Of a DNA stretch of 64,000 nt, positions 1 to 11,750 are shown one piece after another. Within the stretch, counting starts at the first letter, position 1, and every line of letters starts with the position of its first letter. Origin of the DNA: Berberis thunbergii (lineage: Eukaryota > Streptophyta > Magnoliopsida > Ranunculales > Berberidaceae); the NCBI GenBank assembly GCA_003290165.1, contig QNQO01000594.1, forward strand, positions 248,001-312,000. Direction: 5' to 3'. The notes under the pieces are model-generated. The model was given only the letters and a program-made list of their open reading frames with translations. It was not told where the DNA came from and made no database searches. A program made the position numbers and the translations under genes.

Positions 1-87
1 AGACGAGCCAATTTCTTTAGCGATTGAGAAACTCACGAGAACTTGGAAGTAAATAAATAAATAACTTGAAGTAAACCAAGTGTGGCA

Positions 88-340
88 GTAACCTCTTGCA
101 TTCAGATGGCTTATAATCAACATTCCAACCAACTTTTGAGTTCAAATTGACAACGTTGTTTCTTTCAAGTTCTTAGGTGTTTACTCTGAATTGCAAGAGG
201 AGCTCTAATGTTACAGTTTTGATATTTTGACGAGCCATTGTTATAATAAAGCCCCATGTAATCCTTGTATCGTTTTGTTTTTGCTGTGCAGGCAGAGTTT
301 TAAGTTTGGTAGAGCGCGCTCAACCTTGTACACGAGTGGT
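88..340. repeat. Dispersed repeat, copy 1 (matches 16,992-17,372)
   Basis: This segment shares long stretches, in the same order and orientation, with 16,992-17,372. Both have the cttgcattcag..ggcttataatcaacattcc block, then a tctaaattgcaag-like block, and both end in a caaccttg(t/c)acacgag motif. The second copy has about 100 extra bases before that last motif. The two copies lie on either side of the viral locus and the PPR-bearing element. I do not recognise the family. It may be an old transposon remnant or a segmental duplicate. Confidence 0.6.
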
Positions 341-392
341 ATAAGGCGCTAGACTGGAGTCTTGAAAGAGGGCATGGATTCAAACATTTTTG
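333..392 (+). pseudogene. tRNA-Leu-like relic
   Basis: The stretch starting at cgagtggtataaggcgctag resembles the D arm of plant tRNA-Leu (GAGTGGTCTAAGGCGCCAG in the family). It is followed by an anticodon-arm-like stretch, then agagggcatggattcaaac, which resembles the long variable arm, T arm and B box. The 5' acceptor half is missing and nothing folds as a 3' acceptor, so it is not a functional tRNA. It may be the head of a tRNA-derived SINE or a tRNA pseudogene. The identification is by eye. Confidence 0.45.
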
Positions 393-1324
393 TCTATTTC
401 TTTCATGCCTTTCATCTGACATTTTTTTCCTTCAAATTTTCATCTTTACATTCCTTTTATTTCATCAACCATTTTTACTTCTTCGTGTTTTTTTTACCAA
501 CATTTTTTCGTTACATTCCTTTTGTTTCATCAACCGTTTTTACCTCGTCGTGGTTTTTTTTACCAACATTTTTTTCATCATATTTTCATCTTTAAATTCC
601 TTTTGTTTCATCAGCATTTTTTTTTCATATTTTCAACAAAACATGTTTACTATGTATATGTTGTGTAAAAACTTATAGGATAAGATTTTTCTTCCTTTAT
701 GCCGACATTCCTTTTGTTTCATTAACATTTTTTTCATCAACATTTTGTACAATGTATATAAAAATGTCGCAAGCTGGGTTTGAACCATGTACCATCTGTT
801 GAGTACATATTAATTTCACCATTAACATCATATTTGATACATAGAACATACCAATTTCATTAATAAGAAAAAAGTGAACGATAAATTCACATGAAGGATA
901 AATTATGTTTGGCGTGTATATAAAAAGCGTTATAAATCTTTATTCTACATGGGTTTGAGATTTAAAAACCCCTTCTCATTTGAGGCTTGGGACAAAAAGG
1001 GCGTGTATATAAAACGCTATATAAATTTTATTTGCGAAAGAAGGAGATCGATCAATCTGCATTTTAGGGTTTTAGTATTTGATTTTCTCCTATATCTTAT
1101 TTGACAATAGGAAGATGATCAATCTGCATTTTAGGGTTTTAGTATTTGGTTTTCTCCTATATCTTATTTCACAGATTGTATACTACATGTCATTGTTGTT
1201 CATTGGAAAACAATGTTACTTGTTTTTTATACTACTAAAATCATTTCAAAACAATGAAATGGTTTGCCATAGGAATTGCATGAAGTTTATGTCATCAAAT
1301 TCATATCATTTATTAAAATAGAGT
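393..1324. other. Gene-free AT-rich stretch with short tandem duplications
   Basis: From about 400 to 740 a degenerate unit of the type ccttttgtttcatcaac followed by a T run is repeated several times. A 67-bp unit starting gatcaatctgcattttaggg is tandemly duplicated (1,050-1,116 and 1,117-1,183). A gcgtgtatataaaa motif occurs at about 918 and 1,001. No convincing coding sequence was seen. Confidence 0.6.
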
Positions 1325-1356
1325 AGTAATAATAATAATAATAATGATGATGATGA
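1325..1356. repeat. (TAA)n/(TGA)n microsatellite at left edge of viral locus
   Basis: TAA repeats run into TGA repeats immediately before the first viral-like sequence. A (TAA)n tract in the same strand orientation lies at the opposite edge of the compound viral locus (14,584-14,615). Confidence 0.9.
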
Positions 1357-1393
1357 CCAACGCTATTTAAATGTTCTTTCAGTAGATTTTATT

Positions 1394-3345
1394 TTGCATA
1401 AAACTTGGATTCAAAAAGAATTTATGCAAGAAAAGAATTTTGCCAAAAGAAAAGCTTTTTATGCCCAATATGATTCTAATCAGAGAAATGTTTTGGGAAA
1501 AAAGTTATATGTTTTTTGTAAAAAATTAGGGAAAATATACCATTTCTACAATGGTATGACTATATTTCTTCCAAGCATAAATGTTATCAAGATTTTTCCA
1601 AAACAACTTGGCAATTAAAAAATAATTCTGTTATAGAATCTATTTTGCCGCCATTCGAAGAAATCAAATTTCAAACTCAAGGTCAGACTACTATAGCCTT
1701 TCCTTTGAAAGATCCTTTTTCTCAAACTTATTCAAAAGTCATTTCCAAAATCAGACAACAAAATAATTATACAAATATTTTGTAACATAAATTAGGTGAA
1801 AAATTGATTGAAGATTCACAAATTTCAAAACAGTCTTTCAGTCAAACTCTAATTCACAAACCAGTTACATTTTTTACTCCCTCTTCTATAGAGCCAGATG
1901 TTCTTTCATCACCCACTCATCTCATCGATGAGATCAATAGAAAGCTTGCTGCATTAAAGTTGCAGGATACGTCTCCTTCTTCAAAACAAATCAACACTCT
2001 TTCCAATCCATCTCAATCTGATGAATCAGATTATTTTGACAATTCAGATCCTTTTTTTGAATTGGAAAAGCTTCAAGCTAATCCAATCAGATCATCTAGA
2101 TATCAAACCCTTCGTCAATCCAATCCTCTCCCCACAACTGGAAATTACTATCCTAGGCCGACTCTTCCTGATATGCAATATGAGGAAATGTCTCTTCAAA
2201 CTTTTGGTTCATTTTCTATAGGATGCATTTATACTTGGAATATAGATGGTCTCACTGAAGAAAATATTCTTGAAATTACTAAAGAAATGATCATGCTGGC
2301 ATCTGCTCATCGCAATGACCACAAGAGTGATCATCATATTGCCCAAATTATTATCGCTGGGTTTTCTGGACAATTAAAATGATGGCGGGATAATTATCTT
2401 ACACCAGTTGAACAACAACTCATTTTAACAACAGTTAAAGTTGATTTGGCTGGTCAACCTATTAAATCTAAGAATGGTGAAACTATTTTTGATGTTGTGT
2501 CAACTTTAGTATTCGCTATACTTAAGCATTTTATAGGTGATCCTTCTAAATTTCAAGATAAATCTCATGATCATTAGATTTCCCAAATTAAGCGATTTTC
2601 GCTGGTACAAATATGTGTTCTTAAAGAAAGTTATGCTCAAGCTAACAATCTTTTATGGAAAAGGAAATTTCTTTATGGACTTCCTCCTATATTTGCAGAA
2701 ACAGTTCGTGACAAACTGCAAGACATTCCATTTGAAAGGCTTACATTTGGTGATCTTATTGCTAAAATCAACGAAGTTACCCTGCAACTATGCAATGACC
2801 TTAGACTCAAAGCCCAACTCAAAAAACATAATATTTCAGACCCTAAAGAGTTTGGATCTTTTTGTCAGCAGTATGGCTATGAGCCCATTAAGGCCCCATC
2901 CAGCAAATCCTGACAAACATATAGGTCGCACCCTGCTCGTGCCTTCAAATTTAAATGCCCTTATGGCCCAAAACCATATAAGCCTCCTCCAAATTATTAT
3001 GATGAGCCCAAAAGGCATGGTACTCATAAGCCCAAACCTTTTCATGACAAACATAATAGCCCAGCTACTCAAAAGCCCATTTGTTACAAATGTGGTAAGC
3101 CTAGACATTATGCTAAAAACTGTCGACTTTCTCAAAAGATTCGGGAATTGCAAGGTCTTGAAGACATTAAAAATATGTTCACCAAACTATTAATTAATTA
3201 TGAATCTGATGATCCCCAGATATATCATATGAGATATAATTCTGAATCCTCTAGTGACACAGAAGATCATGACCAGGATCATGGTGCTAATGCTTGTCAT
3301 TGCAACACATTAACAATAGTCAGTATGCTATCAAAGTCTAAATAA
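1394..3345 (+). pseudogene. Caulimovirid coat-protein region with CCHC zinc knuckle (broken)
   Basis: Three or more frames together encode the gag/coat-like part of the viral polyprotein. The 1,804-2,382 segment is an open stretch of about 190 codons that is closely matched by the inverted copy at 9,671-10,087. A CCHC knuckle (C-x2-C-x4-H-x4-C, starting CYKCGK) is encoded at 3,082-3,123, followed by a short acidic tail, as is usual for caulimovirid coat proteins. Stops and frameshifts at about 1,616, 2,380 and 2,575 show that it is not functional. In a live virus this region would package the genome. Confidence 0.75.
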
Positions 3346-3551
3346 ACAAGTATTCATTTAGATTTTGTTGATCGATTGATAATCCGCAATTAAAACATGA
3401 GTATCTTACTCATATCAAACAATCAATTACAAAAATACCAATCCCTGAGATTATAAACCCGTTTTATAATCATAAGGAAATCATAAACAGATTTAAGGCA
3501 ACCCCTCAGCAATTTGTTTTTCTACAAGATTTACAAGCTGAAGTCAATATC

Positions 3552-4138
3552 ATGAAAAATGAGATTTATCATCTTAGGCAAGGTCATACTTGGTTTGAAA
3601 AAATGTTGATGAACCGACCAGTTCAAAGTAGTCAACTATCTCCTGATATTCCTTCATCGTCCAATCAAATTATTGTTGAACGTGAAGATAATGATCCTCA
3701 ATTTCTTCATGAAATAACAAAAATCAAATTTCATAAAGGTATATTAATATATCTCTTGTTATTAACAAGGAATATACTATTAATACTACTGCTTTAGTTG
3801 ATTCTGGAATAGATTTGAATTGTGTTTTTGAAGGTTTAATATCTTCGAAATACTACAAAAAGACAAAACAAAGATTATACACTACTAGTAGTGAATATTT
3901 GATTGTTGATTACAAACTTACAAATGCACACATCTGCAATGATAAAATCTGTATTAAGCAGCATTTTATCTTAGTTAAGAACATGGATCAACAGATAATT
4001 CTGGGTACTCCATTCTTAACTACCATATACTATTTTCAGGTCACTGAAAGTGGTATCCATACTCAGGTCCTTGGCGAAGACCGAACATTTCCTTCCCTCC
4101 TTAAAACCAAAATTGCTGATGTTAATTCTTTAAAATAA
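3552..4138 (+). pseudogene. Caulimovirid aspartic protease region (broken)
   Basis: At about 3,795-3,815 the reading frame encodes the catalytic DSG triad in the context LVDSG, and about 70 codons later an ILGTPF motif, both typical of retroviral-type pepsin-like proteases. In the polyprotein order it lies between the zinc knuckle and the reverse transcriptase, where the protease is expected. A frame change around 3,750 separates it from upstream coding sequence. It would have processed the viral polyprotein. It is inactive here because the whole frame is broken. Confidence 0.7.
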
Positions 4139-4180
4139 AAGATTTTTTTCATCAATTTCATCTCTAAGAAAATTCAACAT

Positions 4181-4568
4181 TTGAATTATCTTAAAGATGA
4201 AATTTCCTATCATCGCATTGATGAACAACTCAAAGATCCCTCTGTTCAAACTCGAATTGCCCACTTTCGTGAGCAACTCGTTTCCGAATTTTGTTCTGAT
4301 CTTTCCAATGCCTTTTGGCATAGGAAGAAGCATATGGTAAGATTACCATATGAACCAACTTTTCAAGAATCCAAAATTCCTACCATAGGCTTTCTAATTC
4401 AAATGAATTCTGAATTAATGGAATTTTGCAAATAAGAGATTAAGGGATTAATTTCAAAGAAATTAATTACTCCCTCCAAATCCTCGTGGAGTTGTTCTGC
4501 CTTTTATGTTTGCAAAACTACTGAACTTGAAAGAGGCACTCCTCGCCTTGTCATCAATTATAAGCCTC
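4181..4568 (+). pseudogene. Caulimovirid reverse transcriptase, N-terminal part (split by solo LTR)
   Basis: The sequence encodes the lead-in to the reverse transcriptase palm, ending with a TRLVINYKPL-type motif at about 4,535-4,568. It is cut at 4,568 by a solo LTR. The rest of the domain resumes at 6,454. A stop follows codon FCK at about 4,433. The five bases GCCTC are duplicated on either side of the LTR. Confidence 0.75.
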
Positions 4569-6453
4569 TGATGTGAGCTTAACTAACCTAAATTAATAGG
4601 TTAATTTAACCCACTTGTAATAACCGCAAGTGCACGGTGCCTAACTGGTAGACAACGGCAAGTACGGGTCGATCCCACGAAGAAGGTGGATGCAATTGAA
4701 TTTTAGAATTTAATTAAATTAATTTATAGGAAATGGGGTTACAGCATTTTTAAATCTAAACTAAAAATAAATTAAAATAAGAAAAATAAAAGACAGATGA
4801 GATGGATTTTTGTGGGCTTGGACTCACCAATGAATTAGCAAAATTATTTAAATCTAAATTATTGAATTTAAAAACGAGAAGCGTTAGGGATGAGAATCCC
4901 TTGCTTACACCGAATATGTGATTGTTAAAATCGATTTCAACTTATATCATGTTTCTATCAAACATTAACAAATTATTTTAAGCAAATACGCTCTTACCAA
5001 GTATTAAGTGTCTTTTTAGGGCACACTTAATCAAAGCTTAAGCTTAATATTTTTAGCACATGCTTTGAATATTGATAAAGGGTAATTCTAACTACCAAAC
5101 ATATCAAGTTTAATTTCTCGAACATACAAGGTGAAAACAAATTATCAAAAATTCAGAAATAATTTGTAATTAACAATTAAGCACACAATTCAGTAAAATA
5201 AATCAAAATAACTTATACAACCCATTTAGTTTATCACAAGCTCAATGTGGTGGCACTCAGCAGATCAGCAAGTGGTTGTGCACGAATCCCGAGGAAATGG
5301 TCCCAAAAAGCTCTGTGGTGGTACAGAGCAAAACTGGGGGTGTGAATAGCCAAATAACTGAATTTGACCAATTCCCGCCTCTGCTACAGTACTGTGCGCT
5401 GCTCCACCTTCTTCTCCAGCGCGACAGCGGCTTTCCTTCGCTCCTCGCAGCCTTCCTCGTCCTCAAATCATCTCCAGAACCTGAAAAAGAGAAATAGAGG
5501 GTGAGGAAACATCTAGATATCAATAAAAACGCAAAGGAGGGCGAGGAACAGGGCTCCCTGTTTCTGTGGCTGCGAGCTCTGTCTCGCGAGGTGGCGGTGA
5601 TGGTGCTTGGTCTGGTCGTGACGGTGGTCGCAAGAGAGGGAGTCAGGAAGAAGCTCGAGACGAAGAGAGGCCGAGAAATGAGGGGAAACAGGGCCTACGA
5701 GGCGGAACAGAGTCGCGGTGCGGCTCTGTTTCTCGGCGTGGTTGGTGGCTCTGTCGCTGCGATTCGTGCGGAGGTTGTGGTGGTGGGACTCGTGCGGAGG
5801 TGGTGGACAAAGGAGAGGAGCAGAGAGTGGTGGTGGGGTGAAAATTGGACGTGAAACAGGGTTGTCACACCCCTGTTTCACGGTGGTGATGGTGGCGGTT
5901 GTGCTGTCTGGCGGTGGAGGTGGTGCTAGGGTGATGGTGGTGGCGAGGTGGTGATTGCTGAGTGAGTGGAGTGAGTGAGAGATGGATGAGTGGTGAGGGT
6001 GACCTTGTGAGAATCACCTTTGAGAGAGGAGCTCCTTTGAGGAAATCTCCATTGAGGGAGAGGTTTTGATTTCTAATTCTCTTCTTTCCCCTTCTCTTCC
6101 TCCTCTCCCCCTTTATCACCCTATTATCTTCTATTTATATAAAATTATCAAGATGAATAGGGATGAAATGAGGGAATGATTCATCAATGAGGGTAGAAGA
6201 AGGATTGGGCTTGGCATTAGGTTTGGGTTTAGGTTATGGATTAGGTTTCGGGTTTAGGTTTGTGACTGCTTTATACCACCGTTGGAATCGACTAATTGTT
6301 GTTCCTTAACTTGTCGCTTTAATATGATTTCATCGTTTACGCTCAAATTCTTACAAAGACATGAAAACGAAATAATTACTATACAATATAATAATCAAAA
6401 CACTAACATGTATAAATTAAGGGATATATTATGTAATAATTATGTGAATATCA
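4569..6453. mobile_element. Solo LTR (1,885 bp) inserted in viral RT, TSD GCCTC
   Basis: The insert begins TGATGTGAGC and ends GTGAATATCA. It is flanked by GCCTC at 4,564-4,568 and 6,454-6,458. Removing it with one TSD copy rejoins the viral codons across the break. The TG...CA ends and the 5-bp TSD indicate a long terminal repeat left after LTR-LTR recombination. The aagtgcacgg and acgggtcgatcccacga motifs near its start recall LTRs of large Gypsy elements (recalled, not searched). Several overlapping frames of 60-120 codons at 5,250-6,120 are G/C-rich noise, not genes. A degenerate TTTAGGG-like run lies at about 6,220-6,262. Confidence 0.85.
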
Positions 6454-7245
6454 GCCTCTCAACACAGCCTTACAATGGATTATGTATCCCATACCTAACA
6501 AACGAGATCTTATTAAAAGATTATACTTAGCTAAAGTATTCTCTAAATTTGATCTTAAGTCTGGATTTTGGCAAATTCAGATCCATCCTCATGACCGTTT
6601 CAAAACGACCTTCAATGTTCCTTTTGGTCATTTTGAATGGACAATCATGTCATTCGGCCTAAAATGCGCCAAGTGAGTTTCAAAATATCATGAATGATAT
6701 TCTCACCCCTTACACCCATTTTTCAATTGTGTATATCGATGATATACTCATCTTTTTCCGAATCTCTAGCTGATCGTTGGAAACATTTGTATCAGTTTTA
6801 CAAAATTATCAAAACAAATGGTTTGGCTTTATCCCCAACCAAAATTGATTTATTCCAAACAAATGTTCGATTTTTAGGTCACAAAATTCATCATGGAACT
6901 ATCATTCCTATTTCTAGGGCAATTGATCTTGCAGACAAATTTCCTGATGAAATTAAAAACAAAACCCAGCTGCAACGGTTTTTAGGATTTTTAAACTATG
7001 TTGTAGACTTTTACAAAAATCTTAGAGTTTTGCTCAAGCCCTTGTTTGCAAAACTTAAGACCAATCCAAGCCCATGGACTTCAGCTCATACCCAAATTGA
7101 TCGTCAAGTCAAAGCCCAAGTCAAGAGTCTTCCTTGTCTAAGAATCTCCAATCATGTTGCTTTCAAGATCGTAGAAACAGATGCGTCCAATTTAGGATAC
7201 GGTGGTATTCTTAAATACCGTCTACCTGATTCTACTTTTACCTAA
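6454..7245 (+). pseudogene. Caulimovirid reverse transcriptase (C-terminal part) and RNase H start (broken)
   Basis: After the solo LTR the RT palm continues with a KFDLKSGFWQI motif at about 6,545-6,580 and the catalytic YIDD box at about 6,733-6,750. A connection region and the RNase H start (ETDASNLGYGG) follow at about 7,175-7,206. Frameshifts lie at about 6,535, 6,672 and 6,760, and a stop at about 7,243. In the family this enzyme copies pregenomic RNA into DNA. The inverted partner retains only the portion downstream of about 6,815. Confidence 0.8.
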
Positions 7246-9363
7246 TCAGTCTGATACCATTCTGGTATTTGAAACTCCACCCAAATCAATTACTCTACTG
7301 TAAAAAAAGAAGTTTTATCAATCATTTTGTGCATCATGAAATTTCAAGATGATTTGACAAATCAGAAATTTTTACTTTGAGTTGATTGTAAATCTGCAAA
7401 AGAGATTTTAACAAAAGATGTTTTAAATCTCGTTTCAAAACAGTTTTTTGCACGCTGGCAAGGTCTATTGTCAGCTTTTGATTTTGAATTGAGTTTATAA
7501 AAGAAGAATCTAACTCTCTAGCAGATTTCCTAACAAGAGAATTTCTTCAAAAATGAGCTCCCAATCTTCTTTCTCTTCCAAACCTTCTCCACAACTTCAA
7601 ACAAAGGCCCAATATGCTATGAAGCCTTCTGCTTCAAAGCTCAAAACCCCTCTTTCTTATGCCCTCTTTCTTACAAAGCCTTATCAGCCTTTATCAATCG
7701 CAGAGAAATCCAGCTTTGCAATGACAGGCTTTATGAAACCAAAATCATCCAAAACTCCAAACCCATACATTACAAAATCATCAATGGATCCAATCTCCTT
7801 GATAGAGCCATATCTGTATTCTATCTCCAAATAATCAAATCTTATAGCCAAATGACTATTTGATCAAACGACTCATTTTGAGGAAGCAGATATCTTCAAA
7901 ACTCGTGAGTTCTATGAGTTCATATTGGTCGAAACTGACTCAGTATTGGTTACTCACCACAAAGAACCTTCAAATTCCTCCAAAATCACCCATTCAAAAT
8001 GTCAAATCCTTCAAATCATCTCTGAAGCTTATTGGAAACAAAACCTTCGTTTCCACAAAAGATTTTCAGTTTCTTACAATCCTCAATCCTACAATTATCT
8101 TGATTACAAATTAGCTTGGTCTCGAGCCTTCTTGCTTGCTACCCCAAATTGTTCTCATTCCTACTTCTTGTTTTGCAAGAAGTTATCTTCAAAAACAGTT
8201 CCTCTTTGGTTTAAGCATATCTGGTGGAATCATTTTGGTCTAGTTCAAGACATTCTGCCTCCCCTCAGGTTTAAGAAGGCTAGCAAATCTTCAAATCAAA
8301 GTTTCAAGCTCCAATCCCTTCTTCAGAACAGGTCTTATCACTTTGGTTCTTCATCAAATTCAATCTCGCATGGATCTATTGTTGGGATTATGTAACGACC
8401 CAATCCGCATAGTAACAATATTGTTCGCTATGGGCCCAACCGGTCCGCACGGCTTTAAAACGCGTTGTTACTATGGGGATCCAACCTCGCACATAAGTAG
8501 CACATCCCCTTCCGCACTCAGGCGATGTGGGACTATCTCCCCTTTTTGTAGCTTGCCAACCATCTTTGGCCTGAGCCTATTGGGCTCCAACACTCACCCT
8601 CCCCCTAAGGTCCACTCACACAAGGGTCTCCACATATTACATATGCTTTCCCCTTCCAATTCCATGCCAATCATCTCAAGTGCCTTTCTGGTTTTGCCGT
8701 CGTTTCAAAGTTAAATGGTGGTCTCAGTTTGACCACTCCAGTGTTACAAAAGAAGCAGTTACAAAATTCTTCCAAATCTAGGGTTCCTCTCCAAAGATTC
8801 AAGTGAATCCTATCCAATCATCGTCTCCAGCAAAACTTCTCAAGCAACACATCACAAAGCAGCTTGAAGGCAAACCTACAAAAGCTAAACTATTGGAAAC
8901 TCTATCGCAGATAGATCAGACGATCCAATAGTCTCAAACAATGAGGATGACTACTTTGGCATCTTTTCGCCACTTGCATGATTTATGTCCCCTCCATCAA
9001 GCAAAGGCATCTATGAATCATCATGATTCTAGAAGCCATCATTACAACATTTACAAAGTCATCATCAAACATCTTCCACCTTTACAAAATGAAAAACAAT
9101 TTTTGGTGCCTACGGACAGTCTCAAAAGTCACGCAAGGCATCTGCCAACAGTTCCTGCACTCAACCACTACAATCATTTCAAATCCAAAGCATCTTCAAC
9201 AAACATTATGATTACAAAAGACAAGCTCCACCAACTCAAGAAGAATTTGCTTCTCAACAATTATTATATATTTTCTTATTTAAGCAAGTGTGCGTGTCCT
9301 CAGTTATTAGGACTTATCTATCGATGTAATCCTCTAGCCTCTGTAAACATCTATCTCCTGTAA
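7246..9363 (+). pseudogene. Caulimovirid RNase H remainder and C-terminal polyprotein region (broken)
   Basis: This covers the end of RNase H (to about 7,500), then a long C-terminal region recoverable only across several frames (7,553-7,834, 7,860-8,395, 8,644-8,714, 8,941-9,363). It matches the inverted copy at 12,248-14,065 throughout, which shows that the whole stretch belongs to the virus. The function of the C-terminal part is unknown to me. It is interrupted by a 241-bp insertion at 8,395-8,635 that the partner copy lacks. Confidence 0.65.
8395..8635. mobile_element. Short 241-bp insertion with degenerate 8-bp TSD
   Basis: The partner viral copy reads gggattacgtatgctc where this copy reads gggattatgta, then 241 bp, then attacatatgctt. 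The flanks ATTATGTA (8,387-8,394) and ATTACATA (8,636-8,643) both derive from ATTACGTA by a single CpG transition each, so they look like an aged TSD. The insert starts ACGACCCAATCC and contains gatgtgggact and caacactcaccctcccc, motifs of a short repeat I remember from several eudicot genomes. Its class is not clear. A TG...CA reading (8,391-8,641) is possible but gives no TSD. Confidence 0.6.
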
Positions 9364-9612
9364 GTAATATTTTCTTATCACTAACATTTTCTTTTCAAAT
9401 CATGAGTTACAAATTAAGTATTATTCAATCTGTCTGCGAGACCTACCTGTATAACGTCTAAGTACCCAATTGTGTTGGGATATACTCCTTAGATGCAGTA
9501 TCGGTCTAAAGAATAGATTGATTAAGAAATCAAATTTTGTTCAAATTCTTGCATTTTACATTCTCCTATCCTGTTAATCTCTGTATCTATGTCTAGGGTT
9601 ATATTCTGGGTA
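9364..9612 (+). other. Caulimovirid intergenic region (plus copy), ends near primer site
   Basis: This non-coding part matches 11,993-12,247 in inverse orientation. It ends at tctagggttatattctggg. In the partner the same sequence is followed about 20 nt later by the tRNA-Met primer site. At about 9,612 it switches directly into inverted coat-region sequence of the second copy. TATA-like sequences at about 9,265-9,285 could be a relic viral promoter. Confidence 0.65.
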
Positions 9613-9670
9613 ACTACTATTAAAATGAGTTGTTGTTCAACTGGTGTAAGATAATTATCCCACCATTCTT

Positions 9671-10700
9671 TTAATTGTTCAGAAAACCCAGCAATAATAA
9701 TTGGGCAATATGATAATCACTTTTGTGGTCATTGCGATGAGGAGATGCCAGCATGATCATTTCTTTAGTAATTTCAAGAATATTTTCTTCAGTGAGACCA
9801 TCTATATTCCAAGTATAGATGGATCCAGTAGAAAATGAACCAAAAGTTTGAAGAGACATTTCCTCATATTGCATATCAGGAAGAGTCGGCCTAGGATAGT
9901 AATTTCCAGTTGTGGGGAGAGGATTGGATTGACGAAGGGTTTGATATCTAGATGATCTGATTGGATTAGCTTGAAGCTTTTCCAATTCAAAAAGAGGATC
10001 TGAATTTTCAAAATAATCTGATTCATCAGATTGAGATGGATTGGAAAGAGTGTTGATTTGTTTTGAAAAAGAAGACGTATCCTGCAACTTTAATGCAACA
10101 AGCTTTCTATTGATCTCATCAGTGAGATGAGTGGGTGTTGAAAGAAAATCTGGCTCTATAGAAGAGGGAGTAAAAATGTAATTGGTTTGTGAATTAGAAT
10201 TTGACTGAAAGACTGTTTTGAAATTTGTGAATCTTCAATCAGTTTTTCACCTAATTCATGTAACAAAACATTTGTATAATTATTTTGTTCTATGATTTTG
10301 GAAATGCCTTTTGAATAAGTTTGAGAAAAGGATCTTTCAAGGGAGAGGCTAAAATAGTTTGACCTTGAGTTTGAAATTTGATTTCTTCGAATGGCGGCAA
10401 AATAGATTCTATAATAGAACTATTTTTTAATTGCGAGGTTGTTTTGGAAGAATCTTTGATAACATTTATGCTTGGAAGAAATATAGAGTCATACCATTGT
10501 AGAAATGATATATTTTCCCTAATTTCTTCACAAAAAACATTAAAAAAAATTCCCAAAACATTTCTCTGATTAGAATCATATTGGGCATAAAAAGCTTTTC
10601 TTTTGGCAGAATTATTTTGTTGCATAAATTCTTTTTTAATCCAGGTTGAACAAAATCTGTTGAAAGAACATTTAATTGAGAAGGGTCTCCCATCTCAGAT
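9671..10700 (-). pseudogene. Caulimovirid coat-protein region, minus copy (broken)
   Basis: Frames at 10,087-9,671 and 10,625-10,290 match the plus copy at about 1,960-2,382 and 1,420-1,760 with few differences. The region is truncated at the inverted junction before the zinc knuckle. Stops separate the frames. It continues upstream without a gap into sequence that the plus copy lacks. Confidence 0.7.
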
Positions 10701-11037
10701 TGAGTTGGAAATTTCTCATATTGAACATCATTTTGAAAATTGTAAACATGTTGAGGTATTTGAGGGTATTGGGGATGTTGTCTTAGATTGGCTAGATCTA
10801 AGTGTGGTAGAACTTCTGATGTACTAGTTCTAGGGATACGTGTTGGATCAGTTCTGAAGGATGATTCAGATCTACATCTAGATTGAAAATCTAAAGGCTT
10901 TAATCTAGTCGTTCTTGATTCAGAGAACTGTAATTCAACAATGTCATCTTCAAGAGTAAGGATTTGATTAATACGACTAGTGGAGGCTTTCTAGGTTGCG
11001 ATTGGACTTGCCAAGTTACTGGAAGAGTGACTTGGTT

Positions 11038-11750
11038 TTAGTGGATTGTCTTTGGGATAATAACACTAGTCTTATCCTTGTTGGCCTGAAATATGATTGT
11101 ATATCCTTTTTCAGATTCGAGCAAAGCACGAGGGCTCAGTTGAGTCTTCATTGCTTTGTATGTGATTTTGTAAATCAACGCCAAAGGCTCAGATGCTGGT
11201 AACATATCGAAACCATATGTCTGAATATTGAGCGAGAGTGTCTCAAGAACATTTAGATCCTTGAAAGACACAGAGAAATTGGGGTAGCAGTCAAAATAGA
11301 CTAGACCCATCGCTAAAGTAAACTTTGCTATTTCTAACAGAGAATCCTCAAATCGGTTGTGTCTGCAATCGCGAAGAGCGATGAGAGCACATGTATCTAA
11401 TCATGTCCTAGTGAGGGGTTTGATTCCTACTTGGATGAGACCGATATGGATGTATTTGTAATCTTGATTTTGTAAAAATTGAAGAGTTTTGTTTGAAAAC
11501 AAAACAGTTGTTTGGATTCTAAAGATCCATCAAGAGGTACTCTCTGTTCGACAATATCTATAAGATCTTCAAGTTTTTTTGAAAAAAATGATTTTAAAAT
11601 CTCATAAATGTTTTTGTATGGGACCTCAGGGATTGACCATTTTTGCAAATTTTGTTCTACTTCTAAAATTCTATATTCCATCCTATTTTGTAAATCAGGG
11701 TTTCTTTGTCTGGAGCTAGAAGCTTGATTAAATTTTGAAAACAAAAACAT
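11038..11750 (-). pseudogene. Caulimovirid movement protein region (broken)
   Basis: Two frames (11,750-11,427 and 11,310-11,038), joined by a frameshifted stretch containing an IGLIQVGIKPLTR-like motif, resemble the viral movement protein family (PF01107 type) of caulimovirids. In the family this protein carries virus through plasmodesmata. It lies just downstream of the primer site, as it does in petuviruses. A stop in the linking stretch and the frameshift mean it is not functional. Only this copy retains the domain. Confidence 0.65.

Larger units (their letters stand above)
1360..9612 (+). mobile_element. Endogenous caulimovirid (Petuvirus-like), plus-strand copy, degraded
   Basis: This is an old genomic copy of a plant pararetrovirus. 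Reading left to right it holds a coat-protein-like region, a CCHC zinc knuckle, an aspartic protease, reverse transcriptase, RNase H, a C-terminal region and a non-coding region. The layout matches the single polyprotein of petunia vein clearing virus relatives. The movement-protein region and the primer site are absent from this copy: its right end stops about 20 nt short of where the primer site lies in the partner copy. The frame is broken by many stops and frameshifts and by two insertions (4,569-6,453 and 8,395-8,635). The genus assignment comes from overall architecture and motifs, not from a phylogeny. Confidence 0.8.

Noticed and set aside
775..810. Second tRNA-like B box (gggtttgaacc)
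   Set aside because: Isolated motif with no A box or arms around it.
5257..6119. Cluster of overlapping frames of 60-120 codons on both strands
   Set aside because: They lie within the solo LTR, overlap on opposite strands, show no family motif and reflect locally high G/C and low stop density.
6210..6265. Telomere-like TTTAGGG-related run
   Set aside because: Only a short degenerate run inside an LTR; no perfect array, so not an interstitial telomere.
8391..8641. Solo LTR reading of the 241-bp insert (TGTAAC...TTACA)
   Set aside because: The ends look LTR-like, but no TSD fits, whereas the 8-bp TSD model restores the viral sequence of the partner copy.
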